Shown one piece after another: positions 41,210 to 50,302 of a DNA stretch of 64,000 nucleotides (positions are counted from its first letter, which is position 1; each line of letters starts with the position of its first letter). The position numbers and the translations under genes were made by a program. Source of the DNA: CAZEKB01 sp964512225 (GTDB lineage Bacteria > Myxococcota_A > UBA796 > UBA9615); the NCBI GenBank assembly GCA_964512225.1, contig CAZEKB010000016.1:15755-79754 (forward strand). The letters run 5' to 3'. The notes beneath the pieces are model-generated. The model was not told the origin of the DNA and did no database searches. It saw only the letters and a list, made by a program, of their open reading frames with translations.

Positions 41210-44200
41210 ATGCTCGCCCGTCTGCTCCTCGCGCTCGCGCTGATGGGGTCGAGCCCGGCCGCCGCGTCCCCGTGGTCGCGGCCCGGGGGCGACGCCTGGG
41301 GCAGCGGCGCGGTCGGGGGCAGCGGCGCGATCACGGGGGCGCTCGAGGACACCCCCGGGCAGCGGTTCTCCATCGCCTCGCCGGAGGTCGCGACCGCCGA
41401 CGGTCTGCTCACGCCGGACGGGTCCGCGCTCCTCATGCCCTCCCGCGGCCGCGTCACCGCGTTCGATCTCGACGGCGGGGTGCTCTGGACCAGCCCGACG
41501 CTCGGCGCGACCCACGTGGTCGAGGTGGTCGACCTGCTCGGGACCGGCCGCGCCCAGGTGCTGGTGGCGGACGCGGGCATCGGCGGCGGGATCCACCTGC
41601 TCGACCTCGCGACCGGCGCCGCCTTGTGGTCCTTCACAGACCTCGCGTTCGGCTCCGGCGTGGACCCGCGAGAGGTCGCGCGCGCGGACTTCGACGGAGA
41701 CGGCGTCGACGAGATCGCGTTCACGGGCTGGATCTACGGAGCCCACGACGTGCACCTCGTGGATCTGTCGACGGCCGACGGCGCCCCCCGGGAGACGTCC
41801 GCGCCCCTGTCCGGGTCCTTCCTGGGCCTCACCGAGCTCGTGGCGGTCGACGCCCTCGACGAGCCCGGCGTGGAGATCGTCGTCCCGATGAGCACCGACC
41901 TCGACGTGGTCCGGACCTGCGGATCGACGGACGTCGGGGCGTTCTGCGACTCCGTCGACGGGACCGTGTGCCTCTGCGGGGTCGCCCTGCTGACCGACGT
42001 ATGGGCCGGCCGGGCCTTCCCTCGGCCCCGCCCCGCGGACGTCGACGCCGACGGCCTCGAGGAGCTCGTGATCGTCAACGAGATCCCCACGTGGGACCGC
42101 GGCTTCGGCGTCCTCAGCGTCGCGGACGCCCTCGCCGGGGGCCGCCTCGACCGCTGGTACTACGACTACGGCGCGGGCTCGTCGCTCCCCCTCGGGGTGG
42201 CGGCGGAGTGGGACTCCGCGGTCGTCGTGAGCGTGTTCGACGCGGGCGCCGACGAAGCGGGCCTCGACGGTGCGCCCCTCGACGACGGCCTCTCCAACCC
42301 CGGGGGCTGGACCGTGGGCGTGTTCGACGCGGCCGACGGCGCCCTCCTCGCGGCTCTGGACGACGCGCTCGCGATCGGCGTCGCCGACGTCGACGGGGAC
42401 GGCGAGCCCGAGCTGGTGGTCGAGCCGACGACGGGGCGGGCCCTCGCCGGGGAGCTGGGGGTGTGGGACCTCGCCTGCGACCCCGACTGTGCCTGGGTGG
42501 CCGCGGGGTCGGTGATCGAAGGCGGCGGCGTCCGGTACCCCGAGCGGTTCGACGTGTCCGGAGTGCCCCCGCGGGCCCTGTACGACGTCGACGGTCGGCT
42601 GCTCGTATGGTCCGGGGACGAGCTGATCCCGGTGCGGGTGGGGGCCGGCGCCGACACGCCGATCCCCGTGGGGCCGGACGACGCGCTCGTGGACGTCGCG
42701 GGCGGCACGATCGCCGTGCTCGAGGGGGCGGTGACCGTCCGGGCCCACGCGGCCGACGGGACCCCCCGCGGGGCCGCCTTCCCCGTCCTCCCCGACGCTC
42801 CCCCGCGGTGGCTCACCGCGCCCGCCGACGATCGGGCCGCGCCCCTCGTGGACGCCCACCTGTACGCGACCACGCAGGAGCCGTCCGAGCGCGCGGACGC
42901 CGACCACCGGCTGGGCGACGGGGTGCTGCTGGTCGACGATCTCGACGGGGACGGGGCCCCCGACGCCGTGGTCTGGACCGGGGACGAGGGCGGGGTCGAG
43001 GTCGCCCGCGTCGAGCTGGATCCCGATCCCACCACGCGCTGGACCGCGGCGGCGGGACCCGCCGGGTACGCCGTGCACAACCCCTGGACCGCGACGGTGG
43101 GCGACGTGAACCACGACGGCGTGGCGGACGTCGTGCTGGACCTGCGTCGCGGCTTCGACTCGATCTCGCTGGTGCTCGACGGCGCCGACGGGAGCGAGCT
43201 GCACCGGGCCGAGCTCGCGAACCGCCGCAGCTTCTTCGTGCCCCCGCTGCTCATCGACCTCGACGACGACGCGGACCCGGAGCTCGTGCGGGTGGCCGAG
43301 CGGGCGGTGTCGGTCTTCGAGATCGGGGTCGCCGAGCCCACGGCCGAGCTGCCGACGTCGGACTTCGTCGTGCGCGGGCTGTGGCACGACCTCGACGCCG
43401 ACGGGTCCCCCGAGCTGCTCGGGGCGATGAGCTTCCAGGCCGACCGGCAGGAGCTGGCCGCCTACCGGCTCGTCCCCGCCCTCGAGCCGCTGTGGGAGGT
43501 CACCGACCTGCGGGGGCCCGCGGACGTGGAGCAGGCGATCGCCCGGGTCGGCGAGAGCGTGTCGTGGATCTCCGCGGACGGCTCGCTCGAGCTGCGATCG
43601 ACGGCGGACGGGAGTCGGCTGCCCGGCTGGCCCCTGGAGCTCGCGCGGGGCGAGGTCGGCGCGGGCGGGGCTCCGCTCACGGCGCAGGTGGTGCTCGACA
43701 TCGACGGGGACGACGCCCTCGAGGTGGTCGTGGGCGCGAAGGACGGCTGGGTCTACGCCGTGGACATCGCCGAGCCGTCCCTCGATTGGCGGATCTTCGT
43801 CGGGGCCCGGGTCGTGAACCTGGCCGCCGCCGACGTGGACGGGGACGACCGCCTCGAGCTCCTCGTGGCGGCGGACGACGGGACCGCCCGCGTGATCGAC
43901 GGGCTCGGAGTGGACGTGACCATCACGTCCCCGGATCCCGCGGACTGCGTCAAGACGTCGCCGCTGCTCCTCCGGGGGACCTCCCGCGGGGTCGACGGCG
44001 TGCGGATGGAGGTCGCGGGGCGGTCCGTCGAGGCGGAGCTCGCGGACGACGGCGCGTGGACGGGATCCGTGGCGTTCCCCCTGGTGGGAGGGCTGATCGA
44101 GGTGGTGGCCGTGGGGACCCGGGACGGCGTCGACGCGGCGTTCGACGCGCGCCTGCTCCCGTCCCACGAAGACGGCGACGGGGACGGCACGACCGCCTGC

Positions 44201-44422
44201 GGAGGCGACTGCGACGACGCCGATCCCGCGCGGTCGCCCGACTTCGAAGAACTCGTGTGCGACGGCATCGACAACGACTGCGAGCCGTCGACGGGGGACG
44301 GCGAGTGCGCCGATCCCGAGGATCCGGGCTGCGGCTGCGGCTGTGACGGCGCGCGCGGGGGAGCTCCGGCGGCCGCGGCCCTGCTCGCGATCGCGGCGGC
44401 GGGCTGGAGGCGACGGTGGTGA
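41210..44422 (+). CDS. FG-GAP repeat surface protein with MopE motif and MYXO-CTERM tail
   Basis: This 1070-residue exported protein (signal LLALALMGSSPAAA) holds at least nine FG-GAP/VCBS-type Ca motifs (ADFDGDGVDEIAFTG, ADVDADGLEELVIVN, ADVDGDDRLELLVAA). Residues ~915-985 form an Ig-like domain. A single MopE-type unit (GDCDDADPARSP, CDGIDNDCEPS) precedes the C-terminus CGCGCDGARGG, hydrophobic AAAALLAIAAAGW and RRRW, a MYXO-CTERM-type sorting tail. It lies 10 nt after wzc and overlaps the following wzy-like gene, so it is co-expressed with polysaccharide synthesis. It may anchor to or display the polymer. Confidence 0.88.
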   Translation: MLARLLLALALMGSSPAAASPWSRPGGDAWGSGAVGGSGAITGALEDTPGQRFSIASPEVATADGLLTPDGSALLMPSRGRVTAFDLDGGVLWTSPTLGATHVVEVVDLLGTGRAQVLVADAGIGGGIHLLDLATGAALWSFTDLAFGSGVDPREVARADFDGDGVDEIAFTGWIYGAHDVHLVDLSTADGAPRETSAPLSGSFLGLTELVAVDALDEPGVEIVVPMSTDLDVVRTCGSTDVGAFCDSVDGTVCLCGVALLTDVWAGRAFPRPRPADVDADGLEELVIVNEIPTWDRGFGVLSVADALAGGRLDRWYYDYGAGSSLPLGVAAEWDSAVVVSVFDAGADEAGLDGAPLDDGLSNPGGWTVGVFDAADGALLAALDDALAIGVADVDGDGEPELVVEPTTGRALAGELGVWDLACDPDCAWVAAGSVIEGGGVRYPERFDVSGVPPRALYDVDGRLLVWSGDELIPVRVGAGADTPIPVGPDDALVDVAGGTIAVLEGAVTVRAHAADGTPRGAAFPVLPDAPPRWLTAPADDRAAPLVDAHLYATTQEPSERADADHRLGDGVLLVDDLDGDGAPDAVVWTGDEGGVEVARVELDPDPTTRWTAAAGPAGYAVHNPWTATVGDVNHDGVADVVLDLRRGFDSISLVLDGADGSELHRAELANRRSFFVPPLLIDLDDDADPELVRVAERAVSVFEIGVAEPTAELPTSDFVVRGLWHDLDADGSPELLGAMSFQADRQELAAYRLVPALEPLWEVTDLRGPADVEQAIARVGESVSWISADGSLELRSTADGSRLPGWPLELARGEVGAGGAPLTAQVVLDIDGDDALEVVVGAKDGWVYAVDIAEPSLDWRIFVGARVVNLAAADVDGDDRLELLVAADDGTARVIDGLGVDVTITSPDPADCVKTSPLLLRGTSRGVDGVRMEVAGRSVEAELADDGAWTGSVAFPLVGGLIEVVAVGTRDGVDAAFDARLLPSHEDGDGDGTTACGGDCDDADPARSPDFEELVCDGIDNDCEPSTGDGECADPEDPGCGCGCDGARGGAPAAAALLAIAAAGWRRRW

Positions 44423-45810
44423 GGGTGGCGCTGGCGTGCGCGCTCGTGACCGTCGGCGTGGCCGTCGGCGCGCTGGGGGCGTATCGGCCGGCCACGCTCG
44501 GGGTCCTCCTGGTGGCGGGGTTCGTCGCGATGCCGATCGCGCGGAACCTCGGGCGTCGGCCCCTCGTGGAGATCGCGGTGCTCGGCGTCCTCGCCCTGCA
44601 CGCCGTCAACCTCGTGCGCGGGATGTGGTTCGCCAAGGACCTCTGGCTCTTCGACACCGGTCGCTTGCCCGCGACCCTGTTCGTCGGCGCCGTGCTGGTC
44701 GCCGGGGCCCACGACCGGCTCCTGCGGGGCCCGGCGCGCGCGGCCGTGGGTCCGGTCCTCGTCTTCTTCGTATGGTCCGGCATCAGCGGTCTGGCGGGCA
44801 TCGACCCGTTCCACTCCTTCTTCCACACGGGTTGGCTCGCGCTGATGGTGATCATCATCGGGGCGGCGATGTCGCTCTTCGACTCGCCGCGCGAGTTCTG
44901 GGGGGCGTGGCTGCGGGGGCTGGTCGTGGTGGGTGCGCTGAGCCTCGGGGCCTCGCTGGTGGCGATCGCCTCCGGTCTCGAGCCCGCGGCGGCGTTCCGC
45001 GGGGTCGGGTTCACCGAGCGCCCCGGCTACCAGGGCCTCTTCTTCTCGCCGAACTACCTCGGCATCCACGCCTGCATCACGATCGGCGCGGCCATGGGCC
45101 TCGCGGCGCTCGAGGGGCGGACGGGCCGCTGGTTCGGGCCCGTCCTCCTGCTGTGCCTCCTCTGCTCGGTGCTCTGCGCCTCGCGGGCGGCCCTGCTGGG
45201 GACGTCGCTGGGCCTCGTGAGCTGGGCGGCCCACTCGTGGTCGGACGCCCGTCGGCGCCGGGTGGGGCTCGCCGTCATCGTCTCGGCGATGTTCGTGGGG
45301 GTGGGGCTGCAGTCGGGGGTGGGGCGCACGGGCTTCGAGCGCCTCGCGGGCACCGGCGACCTCATGGACGAGGGCAAGGAGCCCCGGCAGATCATCTGGG
45401 CGAGCTACCTGCGGCGGTACGTCGAGCGGCCCGTGTTCGGGATCGGGTTCCAGATCTACGGCACACAGGGCGATCGATCGGTCCTCCGGGAGCTGGGCCG
45501 GCCGATGACGTCGCACTCGGTGCTGGTCGAGTACGGGCTGACGACCGGCGTGCCGGGGACCCTGCTCTTCCTGTGGATCCTGTGGGGGATCGGCCGGGGC
45601 CTGGCCACGCCCGAGGGACGACGCTGCCTGCCGAGCATCGGGCTGTTCTGGATGGCGACCGCGCCCAGCTACCTGTTCGACACGATGGGCACCGCGCCCT
45701 CCCAGCCCGCGACCTGGCCGCTCCTGGTGATGGTCCTCACCGCCCGGGGGTTCGCGGGTCTGCCCGCCGTCGAGCAGGAGCCGACCCTCGCCCTCGTGAA
45801 GGCCGCGTGA
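44419..45810 (+). CDS. O-antigen ligase / Wzy-type polymerase
   Basis: This ~463-residue protein has ~11-12 membrane segments and the long periplasmic loop of the Wzy/WaaL superfamily, with RPVFGIGFQIYGTQGDRSVL and MTSHSVLVEYGLTTGVPGTL, the typical GxGxxxF...HxxxxxxxxExGxxG pattern. It would polymerise repeat units or ligate polymer to an acceptor in the periplasm. GTG 44419 overlaps the preceding TGA (GTGA); GTG 44416 is an alternative. Whether it is polymerase or ligase cannot be decided; a second such protein lies at 48229-50253. Confidence 0.85.
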   Translation: MRVALACALVTVGVAVGALGAYRPATLGVLLVAGFVAMPIARNLGRRPLVEIAVLGVLALHAVNLVRGMWFAKDLWLFDTGRLPATLFVGAVLVAGAHDRLLRGPARAAVGPVLVFFVWSGISGLAGIDPFHSFFHTGWLALMVIIIGAAMSLFDSPREFWGAWLRGLVVVGALSLGASLVAIASGLEPAAAFRGVGFTERPGYQGLFFSPNYLGIHACITIGAAMGLAALEGRTGRWFGPVLLLCLLCSVLCASRAALLGTSLGLVSWAAHSWSDARRRRVGLAVIVSAMFVGVGLQSGVGRTGFERLAGTGDLMDEGKEPRQIIWASYLRRYVERPVFGIGFQIYGTQGDRSVLRELGRPMTSHSVLVEYGLTTGVPGTLLFLWILWGIGRGLATPEGRRCLPSIGLFWMATAPSYLFDTMGTAPSQPATWPLLVMVLTARGFAGLPAVEQEPTLALVKAA

Positions 45811-45826
45811 AGAGGAGATGTCGACG

Positions 45827-46981
45827 ATGCGAGTGACGTTCGTCCTGCCGACCCTGGGCCACCCCCGCCACCGCAAGCGGATGGAGGCCCTGCGCCGCCT
45901 CGGCGTCGACGTGCGCGTGCTGGCGTTCGAGCGGGAGGGGCAGCTCGGCACGCTGCCGGACGGGGCGGTGTCGCTGGGCGTGATCGCCAACGAGGAGTTC
46001 GCCCGCCGGGGAGCCGTCTACGCCCGAGCCCTGCGGACGATCCGACGCGCCGCCCGCGGCAGCGACGCCGTGTACACGTTCGGGGTGGACCTCCTCGCGC
46101 TCGTCCGGGCGGCGCTCACGGGGCTGCGTCGCCGCCCGGCGCTGGCGACCGAGGTCGGCGACATCACCGCGATCCTCGTGGAGCAGGGCAGGCGGGGGCG
46201 GGTCGCGCGCCGACTGGAGCGGATGGTGCTGGGGAGCGACGCGCTGCTGGTGGCGACGTCGCCCGCGTACGTCTCGAACTTCTACGTGGGGATCCAGGGC
46301 CTCGACGTCGGCCGGACGATGGTGATCGAGAACAAGGTCGATCCCACGATCACGCCCCCACCGGCGCCGGGCGTCGCGGAGGGCGGGCCGCTCCGCATCG
46401 GGTGGTTCGGGATGCTGCGGTGCGAGTACTCGTGGGCGTGCCTCCGTCGGCTCGCGGAGGAGGCGGGTCAGGACGTCGAGATCGTGCTGCGCGGCGTCCC
46501 GTACGCGGGCTGCGCGCAGCTCGCGGAGGAGGCGGCGGGGTTCGCGAACGTGCGCTACGAGGGGCGCTACCGCGTGCCCGACGAACTGCCCGGGATGTAC
46601 GGCGGCGTGGACCTCTGCTGGATGGTCCACCACGACCCCGACCGGCCCTACGAGAACTGGGGCTGGGCGAGGTCGAACCGGCTGTACCAGGCGGGGTGGT
46701 TCGGGACCCCGATCGTGGGGCAGCGGGGCAAGGACGACGCGAAGCTGGTGACGGAGCACGACCTCGGGGTGGTCGTCGACGTCACGGACGTCGCGGGCAC
46801 GATCGAGACCCTGAAGGCGATCGGTCCGGCCGATCTTCGCCGCTGGCGCGCCGCCCTGGGGGCGATGCCCGTCACCGCGTGGGCCCTGTCCGACGAGCAC
46901 GAGGCGCTGCTCCGCCGGCTGGGGTCGGACGATCGTATGGTCGCGGAGGCCGCGCCCCGCGGCTCCCGGAGATCGACATGA
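45827..46981 (+). CDS. Glycosyltransferase, GT4-like
   Basis: This 384-residue cytoplasmic enzyme has a two-Rossmann GT-B layout: MRVTFVLPTLGHPRHRKRME at the N-terminus, PLRIGWFGMLRCEYS at the second domain and NWGWARSNRLYQAGWFGTPI near the donor site. GAGGAG at 45812-45817 directly abuts an in-frame ATG at 45818 but stands 9 nt before ATG 45827, so 45827 is preferred, and it also gives the usual GT start. It would add a sugar to the lipid-linked repeat unit. Donor and acceptor are unknown. The next gene overlaps by 4 nt. Confidence 0.82.
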   Translation: MRVTFVLPTLGHPRHRKRMEALRRLGVDVRVLAFEREGQLGTLPDGAVSLGVIANEEFARRGAVYARALRTIRRAARGSDAVYTFGVDLLALVRAALTGLRRRPALATEVGDITAILVEQGRRGRVARRLERMVLGSDALLVATSPAYVSNFYVGIQGLDVGRTMVIENKVDPTITPPPAPGVAEGGPLRIGWFGMLRCEYSWACLRRLAEEAGQDVEIVLRGVPYAGCAQLAEEAAGFANVRYEGRYRVPDELPGMYGGVDLCWMVHHDPDRPYENWGWARSNRLYQAGWFGTPIVGQRGKDDAKLVTEHDLGVVVDVTDVAGTIETLKAIGPADLRRWRAALGAMPVTAWALSDEHEALLRRLGSDDRMVAEAAPRGSRRST

Positions 46982-47277
46982 CAGACACCCAGTTCAAGAC
47001 CCTGCGCACGCTCCTCGCCCTCGTCGCCCTCGGGCTCTTCGCCGTCGCGGGGACCAACTTGGTGGGCGAGGCCGTGCCGTCCGCGTACGCGGGCGACGCC
47101 AAGTGGACCTGCTACGTCGCCGACCGCCTCAGCGATCCGGGCGACGCCGAGGAGTGGAAGGGCGCGCGTCAGACGACGAAGACGCTCAACTTCATCGCCG
47201 CCGACGTGCCCGCCGGGAACATCATCAGCTTCCCCCTCGGCAACGGCGGCGACGTCCACGTCGTCTGCATCAAGTAG
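46978..47277 (+). CDS. Small secreted protein of unknown function
   Basis: This 99-residue protein has a signal peptide or N-terminal anchor (LRTLLALVALGLFAVAGTNL) with a likely cleavage after VPSAYAG. The mature part is ~60 residues with two Cys (WTCYVADRL near its start, VHVVCIK at the end) that could form one disulfide. The ATG overlaps the glycosyltransferase stop (ATGA). Its 3' end overlaps the convergent methyltransferase gene by 8 nt. No family was recognised; being in the locus suggests a periplasmic or surface role. Confidence 0.75.
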   Translation: MTDTQFKTLRTLLALVALGLFAVAGTNLVGEAVPSAYAGDAKWTCYVADRLSDPGDAEEWKGARQTTKTLNFIAADVPAGNIISFPLGNGGDVHVVCIK

Positions 47278-48229
47278 GCCCGAAGGGCTTCCTCAGCACG
47301 AAGCAGATCCGGTCGAGGAACAGCTCCTCGAGCACCGGCAGCCGCGCGGGGATCGCGAACGCCAGGCGCAGCGCGCGAAACACCCGCCGCGAGGCCCGTC
47401 GTCCGGACGTGAGGATCGGCGCGCGGTTCTGGCTCACGACCTTCCAGGGCAGCTCCCGGAGGATCCGCCGGAACCGACGGACCGTGATGCCGTTCAGGCT
47501 CGGGAGCCGCCGCGACGGGGGCAGATCGGGGGACGTCAGGGCGTACCAGGACGCGGCTTCGCCCCGCTCCGCGTGGATCTCGTGCACGGCCCGCGCGAGC
47601 GTCGCCCCGGAGAAGACCCAGTGCAGCGCGGGCAGCTTCGTCGTGAACGTGAGGTGGGCCTCGAGCGGCTGGAAGTATTGGGGGAACACCACGAGCAGGC
47701 GCCCGCCCGGCCTCAGCACGCGGAAGCACTCGCGCATTGCCGCGGCCACGTCGTTCACGTGCTCGAGCACGTCCGTCGACACCACGAAGCCGAAGGTGTC
47801 GCTCTCGTAGGGGAGGGCCTCGGCGTACCCCGTCGCGAACTCGGCCTCGACGCCCATCGTCTCGGCGAACCGCCCCGCTGCCTCGGCGTACTCCTCGCGG
47901 ATGTCGATCCCGCAGACCCTCCCGAAGCCGTACCGCTCCTTCCAGCGGACGAGGCGTCCGCCGGTGAAGCAGCCCAGATCCAGCACGGACGCGCCGCGGA
48001 ACGCGTCCGCGGGCACCCTCGCGAACCACTTGTCCACCCACGACATCGCGCCTTCGAGGTCGTACCGGAACCGCGCGCTGCGGAGCTGGATCTGCTCGCG
48101 CTCGTCCGCCCCCGCTTCGACGTACGCGGGCTGGTCGAACACCTCCTGCAGGGCCGGGTCTCCCGCGCGCGGGGCGGACGGGAACGCCTTCATCAGCGTC
48201 TTCGCGGTGGTCTTGGGCAGGTCGAGCAT
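47270..48229 (-). CDS. SAM-dependent methyltransferase
   Basis: This 319-residue class I methyltransferase has motif I VLDLGCFTGGRLVRW, an acidic loop GIDIREEYAE, and STDVLEHVNDVAAAMRECFR followed by RVLRPGGRLLVVFPQYFQP, as in Methyltransf_11 enzymes of polysaccharide loci. ATG 48229 shares a base with the stop of the upstream minus-strand gene (TGATG). The 3' end overlaps the convergent small secreted gene by 8 nt. It likely methylates a sugar or lipid-linked intermediate; the target is unknown. Confidence 0.85.
   Translation of the reverse strand: MLDLPKTTAKTLMKAFPSAPRAGDPALQEVFDQPAYVEAGADEREQIQLRSARFRYDLEGAMSWVDKWFARVPADAFRGASVLDLGCFTGGRLVRWKERYGFGRVCGIDIREEYAEAAGRFAETMGVEAEFATGYAEALPYESDTFGFVVSTDVLEHVNDVAAAMRECFRVLRPGGRLLVVFPQYFQPLEAHLTFTTKLPALHWVFSGATLARAVHEIHAERGEAASWYALTSPDLPPSRRLPSLNGITVRRFRRILRELPWKVVSQNRAPILTSGRRASRRVFRALRLAFAIPARLPVLEELFLDRICFVLRKPFGPT
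47276..47290. terminator. Hairpin at the overlapping convergent junction
   Basis: AGGCCC (47276-47281) and GGGCTT (47285-47290) can form a 6-bp stem (one G-U pair) with loop GAA. It begins inside the TAG of the small secreted gene and lies within the 3' end of the methyltransferase gene. Confidence 0.35.
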
Positions 48230-50253
48230 CACGGCTCCAGCAGCGCGAGCTGCGCCTCGGCTTCGTCGATGTGTTCCACGAGCCGGGCCCGCAGCCACGG
48301 GGTCAGCTCGGGGTGTTGGAGGGCGCGACGGGCGACCTCGACCCCCTCGCGGGGGGCTCCGCGCAGGATCCGAGCCCGCGCCAGGACCAGCCTGGACAGG
48401 GGCCCGCTGCCGGTGGCCGCGACCTCGGCCACCTCGGAGGCGCGAGGGTCCTGGAGCTGGAAGAGCTCCCAGGCCACGCGGGCCGCGCGGAGCGAGTCCC
48501 CGTGCCCGGCCAGCCTCACCAGCGGTCGGGCCCCGTCGTACTTCGTCGCGACCTCCTCGACCACGGCGCGGCCCTGGTATCGCCAGTTGAGGTCGAGGAC
48601 TCGGCGGTACTCGATCAGCGCCTGGTCCTTCGCCCCCAGGCGCCGCAGGACCCGCGCCGTCCAGAGGTGCGGCGACGGGTGCCCGGGGGCCAGCAGCTGG
48701 GCACGGTTCATCCACCGCAGCGCCTGCGGGTCCCCTCGACGGGCGTAGCCGACCCCGATCTCCTGCGCCGCGACGAACGACGCCGGACGCGCGTCGTACA
48801 TCGCCGCCGCCACCTCGTCCCAGGTCGCCTCCCCCGCTTCGAAGCGCTCGGCCATCCTCCCCTGGGTCGCGTCGAGGCTGCGGTCCGGCAGCAGCGGCGC
48901 GGTGGCGAGCAGGCCGCCGATCACGGCGACGAAGGCGAGCCGATGCCCGCGCCTCGCCCCCGGCACCCGCTCCCGGACGCCGAGCACGTAGACGGCCGAC
49001 GCGCCCGCGCACAGAGCGACCACGCCCGTGTGGGTCGCGAAGTCCGCGAGCTCGTGGACGGCGAGCCCGACGAGCCCCGCCGTGGCCGCGACCCGCGCCG
49101 GATCCCGCGCCTCGCGCAGGCAGGTGGCGAGTCCCCACCCCAGGAGCAGGAGCAGCGCCCCGCCCAGGAGCAGGCCGTGGTCCGCGAGGGCCTGCAGCGG
49201 CAGGTTCTCCGCGTGCACCGGGAGGTCGTCGAGGCTCGCGCCGCGGCGACCCGGGAATACGTCGACGAACGCGCCCGCGCCCGTGCCCGTCAGGGGGTGG
49301 TCGGCCACCACCCCCCAGACCTCGGGAAGGGCCGCGACCTTGCCCAGCGGATCGGCGTGCTCGGCGACGGCCCCCGTGTCGGCGTACCGCACGACGTCTC
49401 CCCCCCGGAGGGCGAACCCGAGCGCCAGGGCCGTCGCGAGCGTCAGGCCCAGCGCGGCGCGGCCGCGGACCCCGGTTCGGAGCAGGGCGATCACCGTCGC
49501 CGCGACCAGCAGGCCCACCAGGCCCGACCGGGAGGGACCGAGGAGGACGAACCCCGTCGCGAGGATCCCGGTGGCCACGGCGGCGACGCGGGCGGGCGTG
49601 CCCACGCGGGAGGGGATGAACAGCGCGAGGGGGCCGCCCAGCGCGAGCAGCGCCGCCCAGTGGTTCTCGTTGACCAGGGGCGTGAGGAGCTCGCCCCGCA
49701 CGTCCCACCGCACGTCCCAGAGGCCGGCCACCTGCCGCGCGCCCAGCGCCGTCTGGAGGCCCGTGATCAGCAGCCCGAGACCGAGGGCGCCGACCACCCC
49801 GAGGGGGAGCAGGCGGCGGAACCGGGGTGAGCCCATGCGCGCGGAGCAGGCGGCCACGAAGGCGGTGATCGCGGCCCAACGCAGCACACGAAACGCGCCC
49901 ACGCCCGGCGCGAGGTGGAGGGGCGCCCAGCCGGGCCGGGTCGCTTCGCCGGGCGGGCCCATCGACCGCACCTCGGCGGCGGCCGGAGAGAGCACCTCGA
50001 GCGCGCCGAAGGGGAGCGGGATCAGGGAGGCCAGCAGCACGGCCCCCCACACCCCGAGGCCCCAGGCGAGGGGCCGCGGCATCGGGGCCGACGGGGAGCG
50101 AAGGGCCAGGGCCCAGGCCGCCAGCGACGCCCCGAGGACCGCCGCCCAGGCCCCGGGTCGCACGGTCCCCAAGGGCACGACGGCCAGCACGAGCGTCGTC
50201 AGGATCACTACATCGGCCGCGCGGCCCGGCCGGGCACCCCTCGCATCCCTCAT
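48229..50253 (-). CDS. O-antigen ligase-like membrane protein with C-terminal TPR-like region
   Basis: This 674-residue protein has ~11 membrane segments in the first ~440 residues, with the Wzy/WaaL-type loop (LTPLVNENHWAALLALGGPL; GVVADHPLTGTGAGAFVDVF; HAENLPLQALADHGLLLGGA). The last ~200 residues are helical repeats of TPR type (YDARPASFVAAQEIGVGYAR, LRRLGAKDQALIEYRRVLDL). O-antigen ligase plus TPR fusions occur in several phyla. It is the second ligase/polymerase of the locus and is on the opposite strand, divergent from the glycosyltransferase at 50303 across 49 nt. Confidence 0.83.
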   Translation of the reverse strand: MRDARGARPGRAADVVILTTLVLAVVPLGTVRPGAWAAVLGASLAAWALALRSPSAPMPRPLAWGLGVWGAVLLASLIPLPFGALEVLSPAAAEVRSMGPPGEATRPGWAPLHLAPGVGAFRVLRWAAITAFVAACSARMGSPRFRRLLPLGVVGALGLGLLITGLQTALGARQVAGLWDVRWDVRGELLTPLVNENHWAALLALGGPLALFIPSRVGTPARVAAVATGILATGFVLLGPSRSGLVGLLVAATVIALLRTGVRGRAALGLTLATALALGFALRGGDVVRYADTGAVAEHADPLGKVAALPEVWGVVADHPLTGTGAGAFVDVFPGRRGASLDDLPVHAENLPLQALADHGLLLGGALLLLLGWGLATCLREARDPARVAATAGLVGLAVHELADFATHTGVVALCAGASAVYVLGVRERVPGARRGHRLAFVAVIGGLLATAPLLPDRSLDATQGRMAERFEAGEATWDEVAAAMYDARPASFVAAQEIGVGYARRGDPQALRWMNRAQLLAPGHPSPHLWTARVLRRLGAKDQALIEYRRVLDLNWRYQGRAVVEEVATKYDGARPLVRLAGHGDSLRAARVAWELFQLQDPRASEVAEVAATGSGPLSRLVLARARILRGAPREGVEVARRALQHPELTPWLRARLVEHIDEAEAQLALLEP

Positions 50254-50302
50254 GCCGCAGAAACTATGGCCGCCCTTCGAAATTGGCCTTCGATTCGGAG
50301 AG

